Origin: Actinomadura_C alba
GTDB lineage: Bacteria; Actinomycetota; Actinomycetes; Streptosporangiales; Streptosporangiaceae
Length of the DNA stretch: 64,000 nt
Assembly: GCF_039530285.1 (NCBI RefSeq)
Contig: NZ_BAAAOK010000014.1
Coordinates: forward strand, 62,001 to 126,000
Direction of reading: 5' to 3'
Shown piece by piece: positions 7,935 through 16,678 of the stretch. The notes under the pieces were generated by a model. It was not told the DNA's origin, made no database searches, and saw nothing but the letters and a program-made list of their open reading frames with translations. A program made the position numbers and the translations under genes. Positions within the stretch are counted from its first letter, which is position 1. Each line of letters begins with the position of its first letter.

Positions 7935-9187
7935 CCACGGTCCGACAGGCGGTCGCCGACGCGCACCGTCGCGAGTGGGCCATGGTGCTCGCCGCGACGG
8001 TCCGCGTCACCCGCGACCTCGACCTGGCCGAGGAATGCGTCCAGGACGCGTACGCCGCCGCGCTCGATGCCTGGACGCGCGGCGGCGTACCGTCCAGGCC
8101 CGGCGCCTGGCTGACCACCGCGGCGCGGCACAACGCACTGGACGCCCTGCGCCGGGCCAGGACCTTGCGGTCGAAGCTGCACCTGCTGGTGGAGCTGGCG
8201 GCGGCCGACCCGGATTTCCCCGCCGACCTGGATCTCTTGACCGGCCCGGTGGTGCACGACGACCGGCTGCGGCTGATCTTCCTGTGCTGTCACCCGGCGC
8301 TGGCCATCGAGGCCCAGGTCGCCCTCACGCTGCGGCTGGTCTGCGGCGTGACCACCCCGGACATCGCGAAGGCGTTCCTGGTCTCCGAGACGACCATGGC
8401 CGCCCGGATCACCCGGGCGAAGAAGAAGATCACGGCGGCGCGGATCCCCTTCCGGATGCCCGTCCCGGGCGAGTTGCCGGACCGGCTGGACGCGGCCCTC
8501 ACGGTCATGCATCTGCTCTTCACCACCGGCCACACCGCACCGGCGGGTCCCGCGCTGACGAGGAACGATCCGGCCGAGCGCGCGCTCGACCTGGCACGCA
8601 TGCTGCGCGACCTGATGCCGGACGACCGGGAGGTACGCGGGCTTCTCGCGCTGCTCCTCGCCAACCACGCCCGCCGGGCCACCCGTACCACCGCCGACGG
8701 GCGCCTGCTGCCGCTCGAGGAACAGGACCGGTCGGCCTGGGATCAGGAGGCCATCGCGGAGGCGCACGACCTGGTGCTGGGAGCGCTGAGCGGCGGGGAT
8801 CCCGGCCGGTTCGCCTTGCAGGCGGCCATCGCGGCGCTGCATGCGACCGCACCGACGTACGGCGGCACGGACTGGGACCAGATCCTGGTGATCTACGACG
8901 AGTTGTTGACGGCCTGGCCGTCGCCGGTGGTCGCTCTCAACCGGGCCGTGGCGGTCGCGATGGTCCGGGGCCCGGCGAGCGCGCTCGCCGAGATCGAGGA
9001 GCTCGAACAGGACAGGCGCCTCTCCGGCTACCACTACCTGCCCGCTATCAAGGCCGACCTGCTGCGCCGGCTCGGCAGGAACGCCGACGCCGCCGTGGCG
9101 TACGAACGGGCGATCGCGCTGGTCGGCAACGACGCCGAACGCGCCTTCCTCGCCGTCCGGCTCGCCGAGACGGACACGCTTCATTGA
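7931..9187 (+). CDS. ECF42-type RNA polymerase sigma factor with C-terminal extension
   Basis: 418 aa. Sigma-70 region 2 covers about residues 10-80 and region 4 about 110-170 (LIFLCCHPALAIEAQVALTL, then a helix-turn-helix with ETTMAARITRAKKKI). About 230 residues of C-terminal helical/TPR-like extension (DUF6596 type) follow, as expected for this group, which lacks a classical anti-sigma factor. Translational coupling to the DGPF gene (overlap ATGA) fits the ECF42 arrangement. The target promoter is not evident. The stop codon lies inside a strong hairpin. Confidence 0.9.
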   Translation: MTTVRQAVADAHRREWAMVLAATVRVTRDLDLAEECVQDAYAAALDAWTRGGVPSRPGAWLTTAARHNALDALRRARTLRSKLHLLVELAAADPDFPADLDLLTGPVVHDDRLRLIFLCCHPALAIEAQVALTLRLVCGVTTPDIAKAFLVSETTMAARITRAKKKITAARIPFRMPVPGELPDRLDAALTVMHLLFTTGHTAPAGPALTRNDPAERALDLARMLRDLMPDDREVRGLLALLLANHARRATRTTADGRLLPLEEQDRSAWDQEAIAEAHDLVLGALSGGDPGRFALQAAIAALHATAPTYGGTDWDQILVIYDELLTAWPSPVVALNRAVAVAMVRGPASALAEIEELEQDRRLSGYHYLPAIKADLLRRLGRNADAAVAYERAIALVGNDAERAFLAVRLAETDTLH

Positions 9188-9243
9188 GTCGTGGCGTGTC
9201 GGGGTCTTCACGCGGCATGATGCCCCGACACGCCACGACTCAA
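9184..9243. terminator. Perfect 21-bp hairpin after the sigma-factor operon
   Basis: Arms 9184-9204 and 9223-9243 are perfectly complementary over 21 bp with an 18-base loop. The left arm includes the sigma gene's stop codon. There is no T-run, which is common for actinomycete terminators. Confidence 0.75.
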
Positions 9244-9384
9244 CGAGCTCCCGCCCTCTTGGGCCGGCGGGCAGGGCCTGAGTGCGATGTCTGATCGCCG
9301 CCAGCGTCCTGGTCCTGATTAGCGCAGAGTCGGGGGCGTGTCATGGCGGGTCTCTCCATCTCCTGTCGCGCGAAGGGCGAAAGA

Positions 9385-10023
9385 ATGCACGTCGTACCCG
9401 GGCTCAAGGTGCTGTACTTCGGGACTCCGGTGGTGCTGATCAGCTCACGTAACGAGGACGGCACCGCGAACCTCGCCCCGATGTCCTCCGCCTGGTGGTT
9501 GGGCCAGTCGTGCATGCTCGGTCTCGGGAACAGCGGCCAGACGACGGCCAACCTGCTGCGCGAGCGGGAGTGCGTACTGAACCTGCCCTCTTCCTCGATG
9601 GTGGATGCCGTCGACCGGCTCGCGCTCACCACGGGGAAGCCGACCGTTCCCGATCACAAGGTGAAGCAGGGTTACCGGCATGAGCCGGACAAGTTCGCGC
9701 TCGCGCGGCTGACCGAACAGGCGTCGGAGCTCGTCGCGCCGCCCCGGGTGGCGGAGTGCCCGGTCCAGCTGGAGTGCAGGGTCGTCTCGGCGCACCCGTT
9801 CGGCGGTACCTCCTCGCATGCCACGGCCTTCGAGGTTGAGGTTCTACGCGCCCACGTCGACGAGGAACTGGTCATCCCGGGTACGCACTACGTGGACCCG
9901 CTCGGCTGGGACCCACTGATCATGAAGTTCTGCGAGTTCTTCGGTGGCGGGCGGAACGTGCACCCGTCGAGGCTTGCCGACGGGTGGGAGATGCCGCATC
10001 GGCTCCACCCAGTGGTCGCCTGA
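9385..10023 (+). CDS. Flavin reductase-like (FMN-binding) domain protein
   Basis: 212 aa. ATG 9385 is preferred over an in-frame upstream codon at 9343 because a GAAGGG site lies 7-8 bases before it and the family strand MHVVPGLKVLYFGTPVVLIS starts there. The split-barrel flavin-binding pattern is seen: NLAPMSSAWWL, then NLLRERECVLNLPSS and HPFGGTSSHATAFEVEV. Such proteins reduce or bind FMN in two-component oxygenases or related redox systems; no partner gene is adjacent. It is a single transcription unit between the sigma terminator and the MocR remnant. Confidence 0.85.
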   Translation: MHVVPGLKVLYFGTPVVLISSRNEDGTANLAPMSSAWWLGQSCMLGLGNSGQTTANLLRERECVLNLPSSSMVDAVDRLALTTGKPTVPDHKVKQGYRHEPDKFALARLTEQASELVAPPRVAECPVQLECRVVSAHPFGGTSSHATAFEVEVLRAHVDEELVIPGTHYVDPLGWDPLIMKFCEFFGGGRNVHPSRLADGWEMPHRLHPVVA

Positions 10024-10101
10024 AGCTCGTACACCCTCGGCCGATTCTGTCGACCGGCCCGGACAGCGCCCGTGAGTCTCGACAGTGCCTTGCGGCGCGG
10101 C

Positions 10102-10495
10102 TCAACCGTGATGGTGCACGGTGCGCAGGACGTTCGCGAGGGCGTCCAGCGCGGCCGGGTAGGCGTGTTCGTACGGTGTGCCGTAGCCGACGATGATGCC
10201 CTGCGGGTGGTCTCCCGGCTCGTGCCAGCGGTCGCCCAGATATCCCAGGGCGAGGTCGTGAGCGGCCGCAGCGCGCAGCACGTCGCGCTCGGTGGGGCCA
10301 CCGGCGGGCAGGCCGATGAGCGCGTGGAGTCCGGCGGCGATGCCACCGATGGAGAAGCCGGACGGTGAGAGGTCCGGCCGGAGGCGGGTGAGCAGGAGGT
10401 CGCGGCGGCGCCGGTAGCGCAACCGGCATGCGCGGACGTGCCGGTCGTAGGCGTGACCGGTGATGAAGTCCGCCAGCGTCAGCTGGCCGATGGTC
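10102..10495 (-). pseudogene. MocR/PdxR-type regulator, C-terminal remnant
   Basis: About 130 residues of the aminotransferase-like C-terminus of a GntR/MocR regulator remain: QLTLADFITGHAYDRHVR, RLRYRRRRDLLL and GIAAGLHALIGLP. The N-terminal helix-turn-helix and most of the PLP-binding domain are absent. The family-like sequence stops near 10495, where it meets the MFS remnant. The few residues encoded further right do not continue the domain. It is therefore a 5' truncation, not a short functional gene. Confidence 0.8.
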
Positions 10496-10498
10496 TCG

Positions 10499-10824
10499 GC
10501 CTGGCATCGTTCGGGGCGATGTGGGCGGGAGGCGAGCGGCTCGCGTGGCTCGTCGCCGGGCTCGTGCTGATGGACGTGGCGATCAGCGGTACCCACCTGC
10601 TGAACCTGAGCGTGGTCTATCGCCTGGTCGAAGGCGGCAGAGCGCGGATCGCCTCGGTCTACATGACCTGCTACACCCTGGGCGGCGTCGTCGGCTCCGC
10701 CGCCGGAACGGCGGCCTACCGGCTCGGCGGATGGCGTGCGGTGTCGTTGGCCGGCGCCGCCTTCATGGCGACCGGGCTGGCCGTATGGGCGCGTGACGCC
10801 CGTGCTGGATTCGATGGAGGATGA
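10499..10824 (+). pseudogene. MFS transporter, C-terminal remnant
   Basis: About 108 residues cover the last transmembrane segments of an MFS exporter: GERLAWLVAGLVLMDVAISG, LSVVYRLVEGGRARIASVYM, YTLGGVVGSAAGTAAYRLGG and a final hydrophobic segment. The N-terminal two thirds are missing. It abuts the MocR remnant on its 5' side and ends four bases into the next gene, so the HAD gene was probably cotranscribed with the intact transporter. Confidence 0.8.
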
Positions 10825-10826
10825 CC

Positions 10827-11528
10827 ATGACCATACCCATGCCGCTGCTAGTGCTCTGGGACATCGATCACACGTTGATCGATTGCGGCACTGTCGCGCA
10901 TCAGGCCTATGCCACGGCGTTCCGCAAGGCGACGGGCCGTCCGCTCGAACGGCCGTGGCGGTTCGACGGCCGTACCGAACTGGCGGCCGCCACCGAGGCG
11001 TTGCGGGCGCACGGCCTGGATCCGGGCGGCGGACTGCTCGACGCCTTCACCGAACTGATCGTCGCGGAGACGCGGGACCGTGGCGCCGACCTGGCCGCCG
11101 GCGGGCAGGTCCTGCCGGGCGCGGCCGAGGCGCTGGCCGCCGTGGGAGCCGTCCCGGGCGTGCGCCAGTCGGTCCTCACCGGGAACCTGTACGACCTCGC
11201 GCTCTGGAAGCTGACCGTCTTCGGCCTCGACGGCCATGTCGACCTCCGTCTCGGCGCGTTCGGTGGTGACGCCTTCGAACGCACCGACCTGCCGGCGCAC
11301 GCCTTCGACCGGACCGAGCGCCATCTCGGCCGGCGGTACGGCGGCGCCGACACCGTCATCGTCGGTGACACCCCGCGCGACGTCGCCACCGCCCGTGCGG
11401 TCGGCGCCAGGGCCGTGGCCGTCGCGACGGGCGCCGACAGCGCCGCCGCACTGGAGGCGGCCGGGGCCGACGTCGTACTGCCCGACCTCGCCGACACCGC
11501 CGCCGTCCTCCGCGCGGTCACCGGCTGA
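10827..11528 (+). CDS. HAD-family phosphatase, phosphoglycolate-phosphatase-like
   Basis: 233 aa from ATG 10827; GGAGG sits 6 bases upstream, whereas an ATG at 10821 has it immediately adjacent. HAD motifs: LWDIDHTLIDCG (motif I, the first Asp in DIDHT), VLTGN (motif II), the Lys of ALWKLTVFG (III) and VIVGDTPRDVATARA (IV). A cap region with RFDGRTE fits the phosphoglycolate phosphatase/PGP-like subgroup. The physiological substrate is unknown. With its upstream transporter truncated, its original promoter may be lost. Confidence 0.88.
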   Translation: MTIPMPLLVLWDIDHTLIDCGTVAHQAYATAFRKATGRPLERPWRFDGRTELAAATEALRAHGLDPGGGLLDAFTELIVAETRDRGADLAAGGQVLPGAAEALAAVGAVPGVRQSVLTGNLYDLALWKLTVFGLDGHVDLRLGAFGGDAFERTDLPAHAFDRTERHLGRRYGGADTVIVGDTPRDVATARAVGARAVAVATGADSAAALEAAGADVVLPDLADTAAVLRAVTG

Positions 11529-11543
11529 GGCCCAAGGGGCTTT

Positions 11544-11587
11544 CGATCAAGGATCGGGGCAGCCCAGGGTGCTCCGATCCTTGATCG
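11544..11587. terminator. Hairpin after the HAD gene; copy 1 of a repeated palindrome
   Basis: Perfect 14-bp arms CGATCAAGGATCGG (11544-11557) and its complement (11574-11587) lie between convergent genes ending at 11528 and 11609. Practically the same stem recurs at 49184-49227 with a different loop. Confidence 0.7.
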
Positions 11588-11608
11588 TCTCGCTGCGGTC
11601 GAAGGGGC

Positions 11609-13771
11609 TCACCGGCCGAACGACTGCCATGTGCCGGCGAGGCCCTGCTGTTCGATCCCCGGCGCCGACCAGTCGCAGACGCCGCCGGGGAAGATCCCCC
11701 GCAACCGCCCGGCCTGCTCGGTCGTCAGTGGCACCCCGTACTCCGCCGGTTCGACCGGGCGGAGCCGGCACTTCACGATGTCGTTCGCCATCGGACCGCC
11801 GGCGACCAGCCGCGGTGAGGTCCACACGGGGTACAGCGTGTCGCAGGTGGTCGTGCCGTTGCCGGGGACCTGCGGCTCTGCCACCTTCCGTGGCTGCGCG
11901 TCCCGCGTCCAGCACGCGTCGGTGAGGTCGCCCGGCTTGGTGCGGACGACCTTGGCGATCGGGCTTCCCGGCCGGCCGTCCGCGGCGAGCGCGGTGAGCC
12001 ACTGGTCCATCTGCGTCAGTGCGTGCGCGAGGACGGGGCTGGTCAGCGAGAACCCGCCGTGCCGGTCGTCCTCGACGAGCATGACCTGGTTGGCGTACGT
12101 GCCGTTCGCCTTCTCCAGCCGCTCGCGGGTCGCGAACGAATGGAACCGCATGTGGATGTCGCCGGCCGGAAGGTCGTCGGTGTACGCCCGATAGTCGATC
12201 ATCGGCATGCGCGCGAGACCGGCGCCGCCGTTGAGCAGCCGCCCGCTCCGGTAGGCCGCCCGGGTCGCCGCCAGGTCGGCCGTCGTGCGCTCACCGACGT
12301 GGTTCGCGTCGGCGTCGAAGCCACCGATCTTCTCATTGAGGTCGAGGAACCGGTCGACGCTGATCGCCTTGTCCCGCAGGGCCTGCAGGCCGTACTGGAT
12401 CCCGGTGTTGTCCAGCGGCCGCAGGGCGAATCCGGTCCGTGGGTCCCGGCCGTACACGTTCACGGTGTGGTCGTACACGTCGCACCGGGCGCCCGCCGGA
12501 TTGGTCTCGGGGTGGTAGCGCAGGGCCGCCGGCAACCGGGCGGGGCAGAAGATCCGCGGGTCGATCCGGCCGCCGCGTTCCGCGAGGTCGGCGATGCTCT
12601 CCCATCTCCCGAAACCGGAGACGGCCTGCTGTTGCTCCTTGCCGAGTGCGCCGGGCGCGACCTCGCGGAAGTAGTGGTCGAGCAGGCGCGCGTCGCTGAT
12701 CGTGTTCACCGTGCTGAACCCGACGTCCGGAAAGCTGCACCCGGAGACGATGCCGTCGAGCAGGCCCGGATAGTTGTCGCCGATCTGGTGCGTCTGGTAC
12801 GAGCCGCCCGAGCAACCCCAGCCGATCGTGAACGCGGGCCGACCGTACGCCTCGACGAAGCGCTCTTTCACCATGCTCATCGTCTCGGCGGCGAGCAGGT
12901 CGTTGCAGTTGTTGCCGAACACGTTGAGCGATGACGACGCCACGGCGTATCCCTGGCGGAGCATCACGTCGTCCATCACGCCGCCGGTGCCCCGGCCCTG
13001 CACGTACCAACCGCCGGGGCAGCCGCCGCCGAAGGTGTAGATCAGCCGGCCGTTCCATCCGGCGGAGCGTTGCCACGGATCCGGCCGCGGGGTGCCGGGC
13101 TCGTGCAGCATCGACATCTCGTAGATCGCCCGGTTGATGGTCCCGGTCTCGACCCGCACGATGTACGGCACCCGCCGTCCGGTGCTCGTCGTCGTCCAGG
13201 CGAGATCGGCCGGCCGGGTCTCCGCGGCGGGGAGCGGCGTGAAGCGCCCGGCCGTGGTGCGGTAGACGTGGTCGACGCGCGTGCCGACCGAGCAGTCGGC
13301 GTCGGTCGGCGCGCCGAGCGTGCTGCCGGTCACCGTGGTGAACGCCGCCGTGTCGCAGATGAACGGTCGCTCGTGCGGCCCGGCGAACACCGGTCCGGTC
13401 AACGGGTGGTTGTCGAGTACGAGTCGACCCGACGGGACGCCGCGCGCCGTCGCGGTGAGGACATTGCGCCCGAGCCGCATGCCCTCGACCACGCCCTCCA
13501 GCGCGCGGCCGCGGTCGACGCCACGGAAACTCGTGGTCACGTCCGTTCCGTCGCGCGTCACCCGTACGTTCTCCGCGGACACGCCGCCGGGGATCCGCAC
13601 CCGTACCAGCGCGTCATTGCCGGAGACGACCTGCGGGCGTGACGACACCACGGTCAGTGTCAGGCCATCGGCCCTCTCCATGGACGTCGCGGCCACGGGA
13701 CCCGAGACGAGGATCGCTGTGACGACCTGGACGACCGCCAGCAACGAGGCGTAGCGCAGCGCTGATCCCAT
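11609..13771 (-). CDS. Secreted DUF6351-type alpha/beta-hydrolase-like protein
   Basis: 720 aa from ATG 13771, chosen because the product then opens with a signal peptide (MGSALRYASLLAVVQVV, a hydrophobic core, cleavage near VAATS). The N-terminal 100 residues resemble a beta-sandwich. The large C-terminal domain contains WNGRLIYTFGGGCPGGW and GWGCSGGSYQTHQIGDNYPG, where the Ser of GCSGG is a plausible nucleophile. I associate this combination with DUF6351 proteins, whose substrate is not established; remote tannase/feruloyl-esterase similarity is possible. Multiple Cys suggest extracellular disulfides. Confidence 0.8.
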   Translation of the reverse strand: MGSALRYASLLAVVQVVTAILVSGPVAATSMERADGLTLTVVSSRPQVVSGNDALVRVRIPGGVSAENVRVTRDGTDVTTSFRGVDRGRALEGVVEGMRLGRNVLTATARGVPSGRLVLDNHPLTGPVFAGPHERPFICDTAAFTTVTGSTLGAPTDADCSVGTRVDHVYRTTAGRFTPLPAAETRPADLAWTTTSTGRRVPYIVRVETGTINRAIYEMSMLHEPGTPRPDPWQRSAGWNGRLIYTFGGGCPGGWYVQGRGTGGVMDDVMLRQGYAVASSSLNVFGNNCNDLLAAETMSMVKERFVEAYGRPAFTIGWGCSGGSYQTHQIGDNYPGLLDGIVSGCSFPDVGFSTVNTISDARLLDHYFREVAPGALGKEQQQAVSGFGRWESIADLAERGGRIDPRIFCPARLPAALRYHPETNPAGARCDVYDHTVNVYGRDPRTGFALRPLDNTGIQYGLQALRDKAISVDRFLDLNEKIGGFDADANHVGERTTADLAATRAAYRSGRLLNGGAGLARMPMIDYRAYTDDLPAGDIHMRFHSFATRERLEKANGTYANQVMLVEDDRHGGFSLTSPVLAHALTQMDQWLTALAADGRPGSPIAKVVRTKPGDLTDACWTRDAQPRKVAEPQVPGNGTTTCDTLYPVWTSPRLVAGGPMANDIVKCRLRPVEPAEYGVPLTTEQAGRLRGIFPGGVCDWSAPGIEQQGLAGTWQSFGR

Positions 13772-14073
13772 GCCTTGATCTATACCTCTGGTGCGATCAT
13801 CGCGCCAGTGCGTGATGTGTCCGGAATAGATGATCATTTGGGTGTTTCGGGCAGTGTGTAGGGGATCGTTTCCGCAGCTGAGCCGACGTGGCGGACGACT
13901 CTAACCGCGGCTTCGCGCCGGCTGTCAAAACGATCGGGCGGCCCGGGTTCCTTGGCGTTTCCTCGCGGGCGGCGCGAACGCGTGGCGTTCGAGGTCGAGC
14001 GCCGACTAACCTGCGCAGGTTCGGCGGCACCCTCTGGGGGTGCTCATCACCTGTGTGCATGGGAGGGTCATTC

Positions 14074-14910
14074 GTGGCAGAGATCGCGGTCACCGGCGCC
14101 ACCGGGAACCTGGGGCGCATCGTCATCGAGGACCTGCTCACCCGGGTCGGCCCTGAGGACCTGATCGCGATCGCGCGTACGCCCGGCAAGGCCGCCGACC
14201 TGACCGAGCGCGGGCTCGAGGTACGGCACGGCGACTACGGCGACGCCGGTTCCCTCGACGGGGCGCTCGCCGGGGTGCGGACGCTGCTCCTCGTGTCGAG
14301 CCCCGACCTGACCCCCGGCGTACGTGTCGTACAGCACCGGGCCGTGATCGACGCCGCCGCCAGGGCGGGCGTGCGGCGCCTCGTCTACACCAGCGGCATC
14401 GGCGCCGGAGACGGGCTGGACTTCGGGGCCGATCACTCCGCCACCGAGCAGGCGCTCGAGAAGTCCGGGCTGACCCGGACCGTGCTGCGCAACGCCCTCT
14501 ACTCCGAGGCGTTCCTCGGTACGGCGCTGGCGCAGGCGAGCCGGACGGGCGAGGTCACCTCGGCCACCGAGGGGCAGCGGCTCAGCACCGCGCGGCTGCG
14601 CGATCTGGCGCTCGCGGCGAGCGCAGCGCTCACCGGCGATGGCCACGAGAACGCGACCTATGACCTGTACGGGCCGCTCTGGACCTACGCCGAGCTGGCC
14701 GAGACCCTGTCCGGCGTCCTCGGCAAGCCCGTGGCGCACCGGGAGGTCACCGACGCCGAGGCCGGCTGGCTCGGCGCGCTGTTCCCGCTCGTGCGCTCGG
14801 GCGCCCTCACCCGTACGGGAGGTGACCTGGAACGGCTGCTCGGCCGCCCGCCCGCCGGCCTCCACGAGACCGTCACCGCGCTCATCGAACGGCAGGCCCG
14901 ATCGAAGTGA
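14074..14910 (+). CDS. NmrA-like/QorB-type NAD(P)H-binding protein
   Basis: 278 aa. GTG 14074 follows GGGAGGG by 6 bases and gives the expected Rossmann opening VAEIAVTGATGNLGRIVIED (GxxGxxG). It is an atypical short-chain dehydrogenase: RRLVYTSGIGAG replaces the classical YxxxK region, as in NmrA-like or quinone oxidoreductase 2 (QorB) proteins, and ENATYDLYG lies in the C-terminal half. It probably binds NADPH; the reaction is unknown. The 300 bp upstream (13772-14073), shared with the divergent DUF6351 gene, show no clear operator. Confidence 0.88.
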   Translation: MAEIAVTGATGNLGRIVIEDLLTRVGPEDLIAIARTPGKAADLTERGLEVRHGDYGDAGSLDGALAGVRTLLLVSSPDLTPGVRVVQHRAVIDAAARAGVRRLVYTSGIGAGDGLDFGADHSATEQALEKSGLTRTVLRNALYSEAFLGTALAQASRTGEVTSATEGQRLSTARLRDLALAASAALTGDGHENATYDLYGPLWTYAELAETLSGVLGKPVAHREVTDAEAGWLGALFPLVRSGALTRTGGDLERLLGRPPAGLHETVTALIERQARSK

Positions 14911-15098
14911 CCGCGCCGGCCGCGCCCTCATCGAGCGCGCCCGCCACCATCTGCCGAACCTGACCGATCAGAGGACCTGACCTCTACCGCGCTCAAAGCA
15001 GTGCTGCTTCCTCCTCGCCGGAGCGAGTCCGGCCGGTCCGGCCGGCCCCGGCGTGCCGCGACGCGAGAATGTCACTGCCGGTCAATACGCTGTCGCAG

Positions 15099-15146
15099 AC
15101 ACCACATGTTGTACCCGAGATATCGAACGATCCCCACAGATTGTGG
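15099..15146 (+). promoter_or_regulatory. Two candidate NrdR boxes before the TSCPD gene
   Basis: Box 1 is ACACCACATGTTGTAC (15099-15114) and box 2 is TCCCCACAGATTGTGG (15131-15146). Their inner ten bases agree at 8 positions (CCACA..TTG) and the two start 32 bp apart, the tandem spacing known for NrdR operators (16-bp boxes with a 15-16 bp linker). The second box ends 17 bases before the proposed start codon, so repression by NrdR is plausible. Confidence 0.6.
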
Positions 15147-15163
15147 GCGATATGGAGGCGAAG

Positions 15164-15724
15164 ATGGCGGAGACGGCGATCCAGCGGCACATGTCCCGGC
15201 GGCGCAGCGGCCACACCACCTCCGTCACCATCGGCGGCGAACGCTTCCGGCTGACCGCCAACGGCCGTGACGACGACACCCTCGGTGAGGTGTTCATCCA
15301 GTGGGGCAAGCAGGGCAGCACCGGCTCCGGGATGATGGACGTCTACGCGGCCGCCCTCTCGCTCGGCCTGCGGCACGGTGTGCCACTCGCCGACCTCGTC
15401 TCGCACGGCGTCGACCTGCACTTCGCGCCGAGCGGCCGCACCGACGACCCCGAGATCCCTCGTGTCCGGTCCGTCATCGACTGGATGGCCCGTCGCCTGG
15501 CCATCGACTGGTTGCCGCACGACGAGCGGGCCCGGCTGGGCATCTACACGGTCGACGAGCGGGTGGAGAAGGCCGCGGACTGGCTGACCATCGAGGCCGC
15601 CAAGATCCCCGCTCCTCGCACCGGGCGCCATGACGCCGGCGACGGCCGGGACGGCGAGCAGCAGGAAGAGGACCGCTGCGGGATCGGCACGGTGGCCGTG
15701 TCATCGCATGGGGCGGCCCAGTGA
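15164..15724 (+). CDS. Stand-alone TSCPD protein, related to the NrdJ C-terminus
   Basis: 186 aa. ATG 15164 follows GGAGG by 5 bases; an ATG at 15152 is a weaker alternative. The core GEVFIQWGKQGSTGSGMMD, LSLGLRHGVPLADLV, FAPSGRTDDPEI and LAIDWLPHDERARLGI matches the C-terminal TSCPD region of vitamin-B12-dependent ribonucleotide reductase (NrdJ). No reductase catalytic domain is present, so it cannot be a reductase by itself; a role in binding or modulating NrdJ is inferred. The Gln/Glu/Asp-rich last 35 residues lack the CxxC of NrdJ and overlap the convergent AraC gene by 24 bp. Confidence 0.8.
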   Translation: MAETAIQRHMSRRRSGHTTSVTIGGERFRLTANGRDDDTLGEVFIQWGKQGSTGSGMMDVYAAALSLGLRHGVPLADLVSHGVDLHFAPSGRTDDPEIPRVRSVIDWMARRLAIDWLPHDERARLGIYTVDERVEKAADWLTIEAAKIPAPRTGRHDAGDGRDGEQQEEDRCGIGTVAVSSHGAAQ

Positions 15725-16678
15725 GTGCTGCCGGTACGCCTGCGGGGTGAGCCCGTATGCGGTGCGGAAGGTCCGGCTGAAGTGGGCCGCGCTGGTGAAC
15801 CCCCACCGGGCCGCGATGGCATGGATCGGCCGCTCGCGGAGCGTGAAATCGCCCAGGTCACGTCGGCAGTGTTCCAGCCGCCGGCCACGGATGTATCCGG
15901 CCACCGTGTCGTCGTGATCCTGGAAGAGCAGGTGCAGCGTGCGCGGAGCGATGTGGTGGGCGGCGGCGATGGTCTTCGGCGACAGGGTCGGATCGTCGAG
16001 CCGGTGCTGGATGAATCGTTGAATCCGCTGGAAGAGAACCTCCCGGTGCGACTCCGGCGGAAGGGCGGTGTGCGTGTCGAGTTCGTGGGCGAGCACACCG
16101 CCCAGCAGGTTCAGCAGAGTGGTCGATGCCCTCAGCACGTCGCCGGGGCGGTAGCCGTCGAAGTCGCGGGTCGCCCTGGTGATGGCGGCCGACAGCAGCG
16201 CGCCGATCCCGGTCCGGCCGCAGAGCGGGGCTCCGATGAGCCGGTGGACGGCGGCACCGGGCAGTCGCAGCAACTCCCGGGGGAACCGCACGACGAGCGA
16301 GTCGTTGGTGCCCGAGGCGGACCACTCGTAGGGGCGTGAGGTGTCGATCAGCGTGAAGTCCCCCGGAAGGAGCGTGGAACGGTGGCCGTTGTGGGTCAGG
16401 ACACTCGACCCGCGCTGGTTGAACGTCAGCCGGTAGCCCTCCGGGTCGGATCTTCGGATCAGCTTGGGGTCGCGGACCAGCTCACCGGGGCCCGCGTTGC
16501 GCGTGGACATGGTCAACAACGTCACCAGGCCGAGGTCGGCGCTGGCCACCCGGCCGGAGAAGCCGGTCGGCCGGTCGCACCTGACCTCGGCCGGGGTCAG
16601 CTCATGCAGGAAGGCGTCCCGGAAGAGGCCGAACCGCTCGCCGGCCGGGACATCGTCGGTATTGATCAGCACCTGCAC
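15701..16678 (-). CDS. AraC-family transcriptional regulator
   Basis: 325 aa from GTG 16678, which follows GGAG by 6 bases; upstream in-frame sequence is Arg-rich and not family-like. Residues 1-190 form the AraC_binding_2 (AraC-like ligand) domain with GDFTLIDTSRPYEW. The last 100 residues carry two helix-turn-helix units: LSPKTIAAAHHIAPRTLHLL and AIAARWGFTSAAHFSRTFR, ending YGLTPQAYR. It lies beside a divergent-free drug-exporter gene on the same strand 234 bp upstream, a possible target. The ligand is unknown. Confidence 0.92.
   Translation of the reverse strand: MQVLINTDDVPAGERFGLFRDAFLHELTPAEVRCDRPTGFSGRVASADLGLVTLLTMSTRNAGPGELVRDPKLIRRSDPEGYRLTFNQRGSSVLTHNGHRSTLLPGDFTLIDTSRPYEWSASGTNDSLVVRFPRELLRLPGAAVHRLIGAPLCGRTGIGALLSAAITRATRDFDGYRPGDVLRASTTLLNLLGGVLAHELDTHTALPPESHREVLFQRIQRFIQHRLDDPTLSPKTIAAAHHIAPRTLHLLFQDHDDTVAGYIRGRRLEHCRRDLGDFTLRERPIHAIAARWGFTSAAHFSRTFRTAYGLTPQAYRQHSLGRPMR

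Noticed and set aside
7622..9211. A 529-residue minus-strand open frame
   Set aside because: It lies entirely opposite the YCII and sigma-factor genes, which have clear family motifs and overlapping starts.
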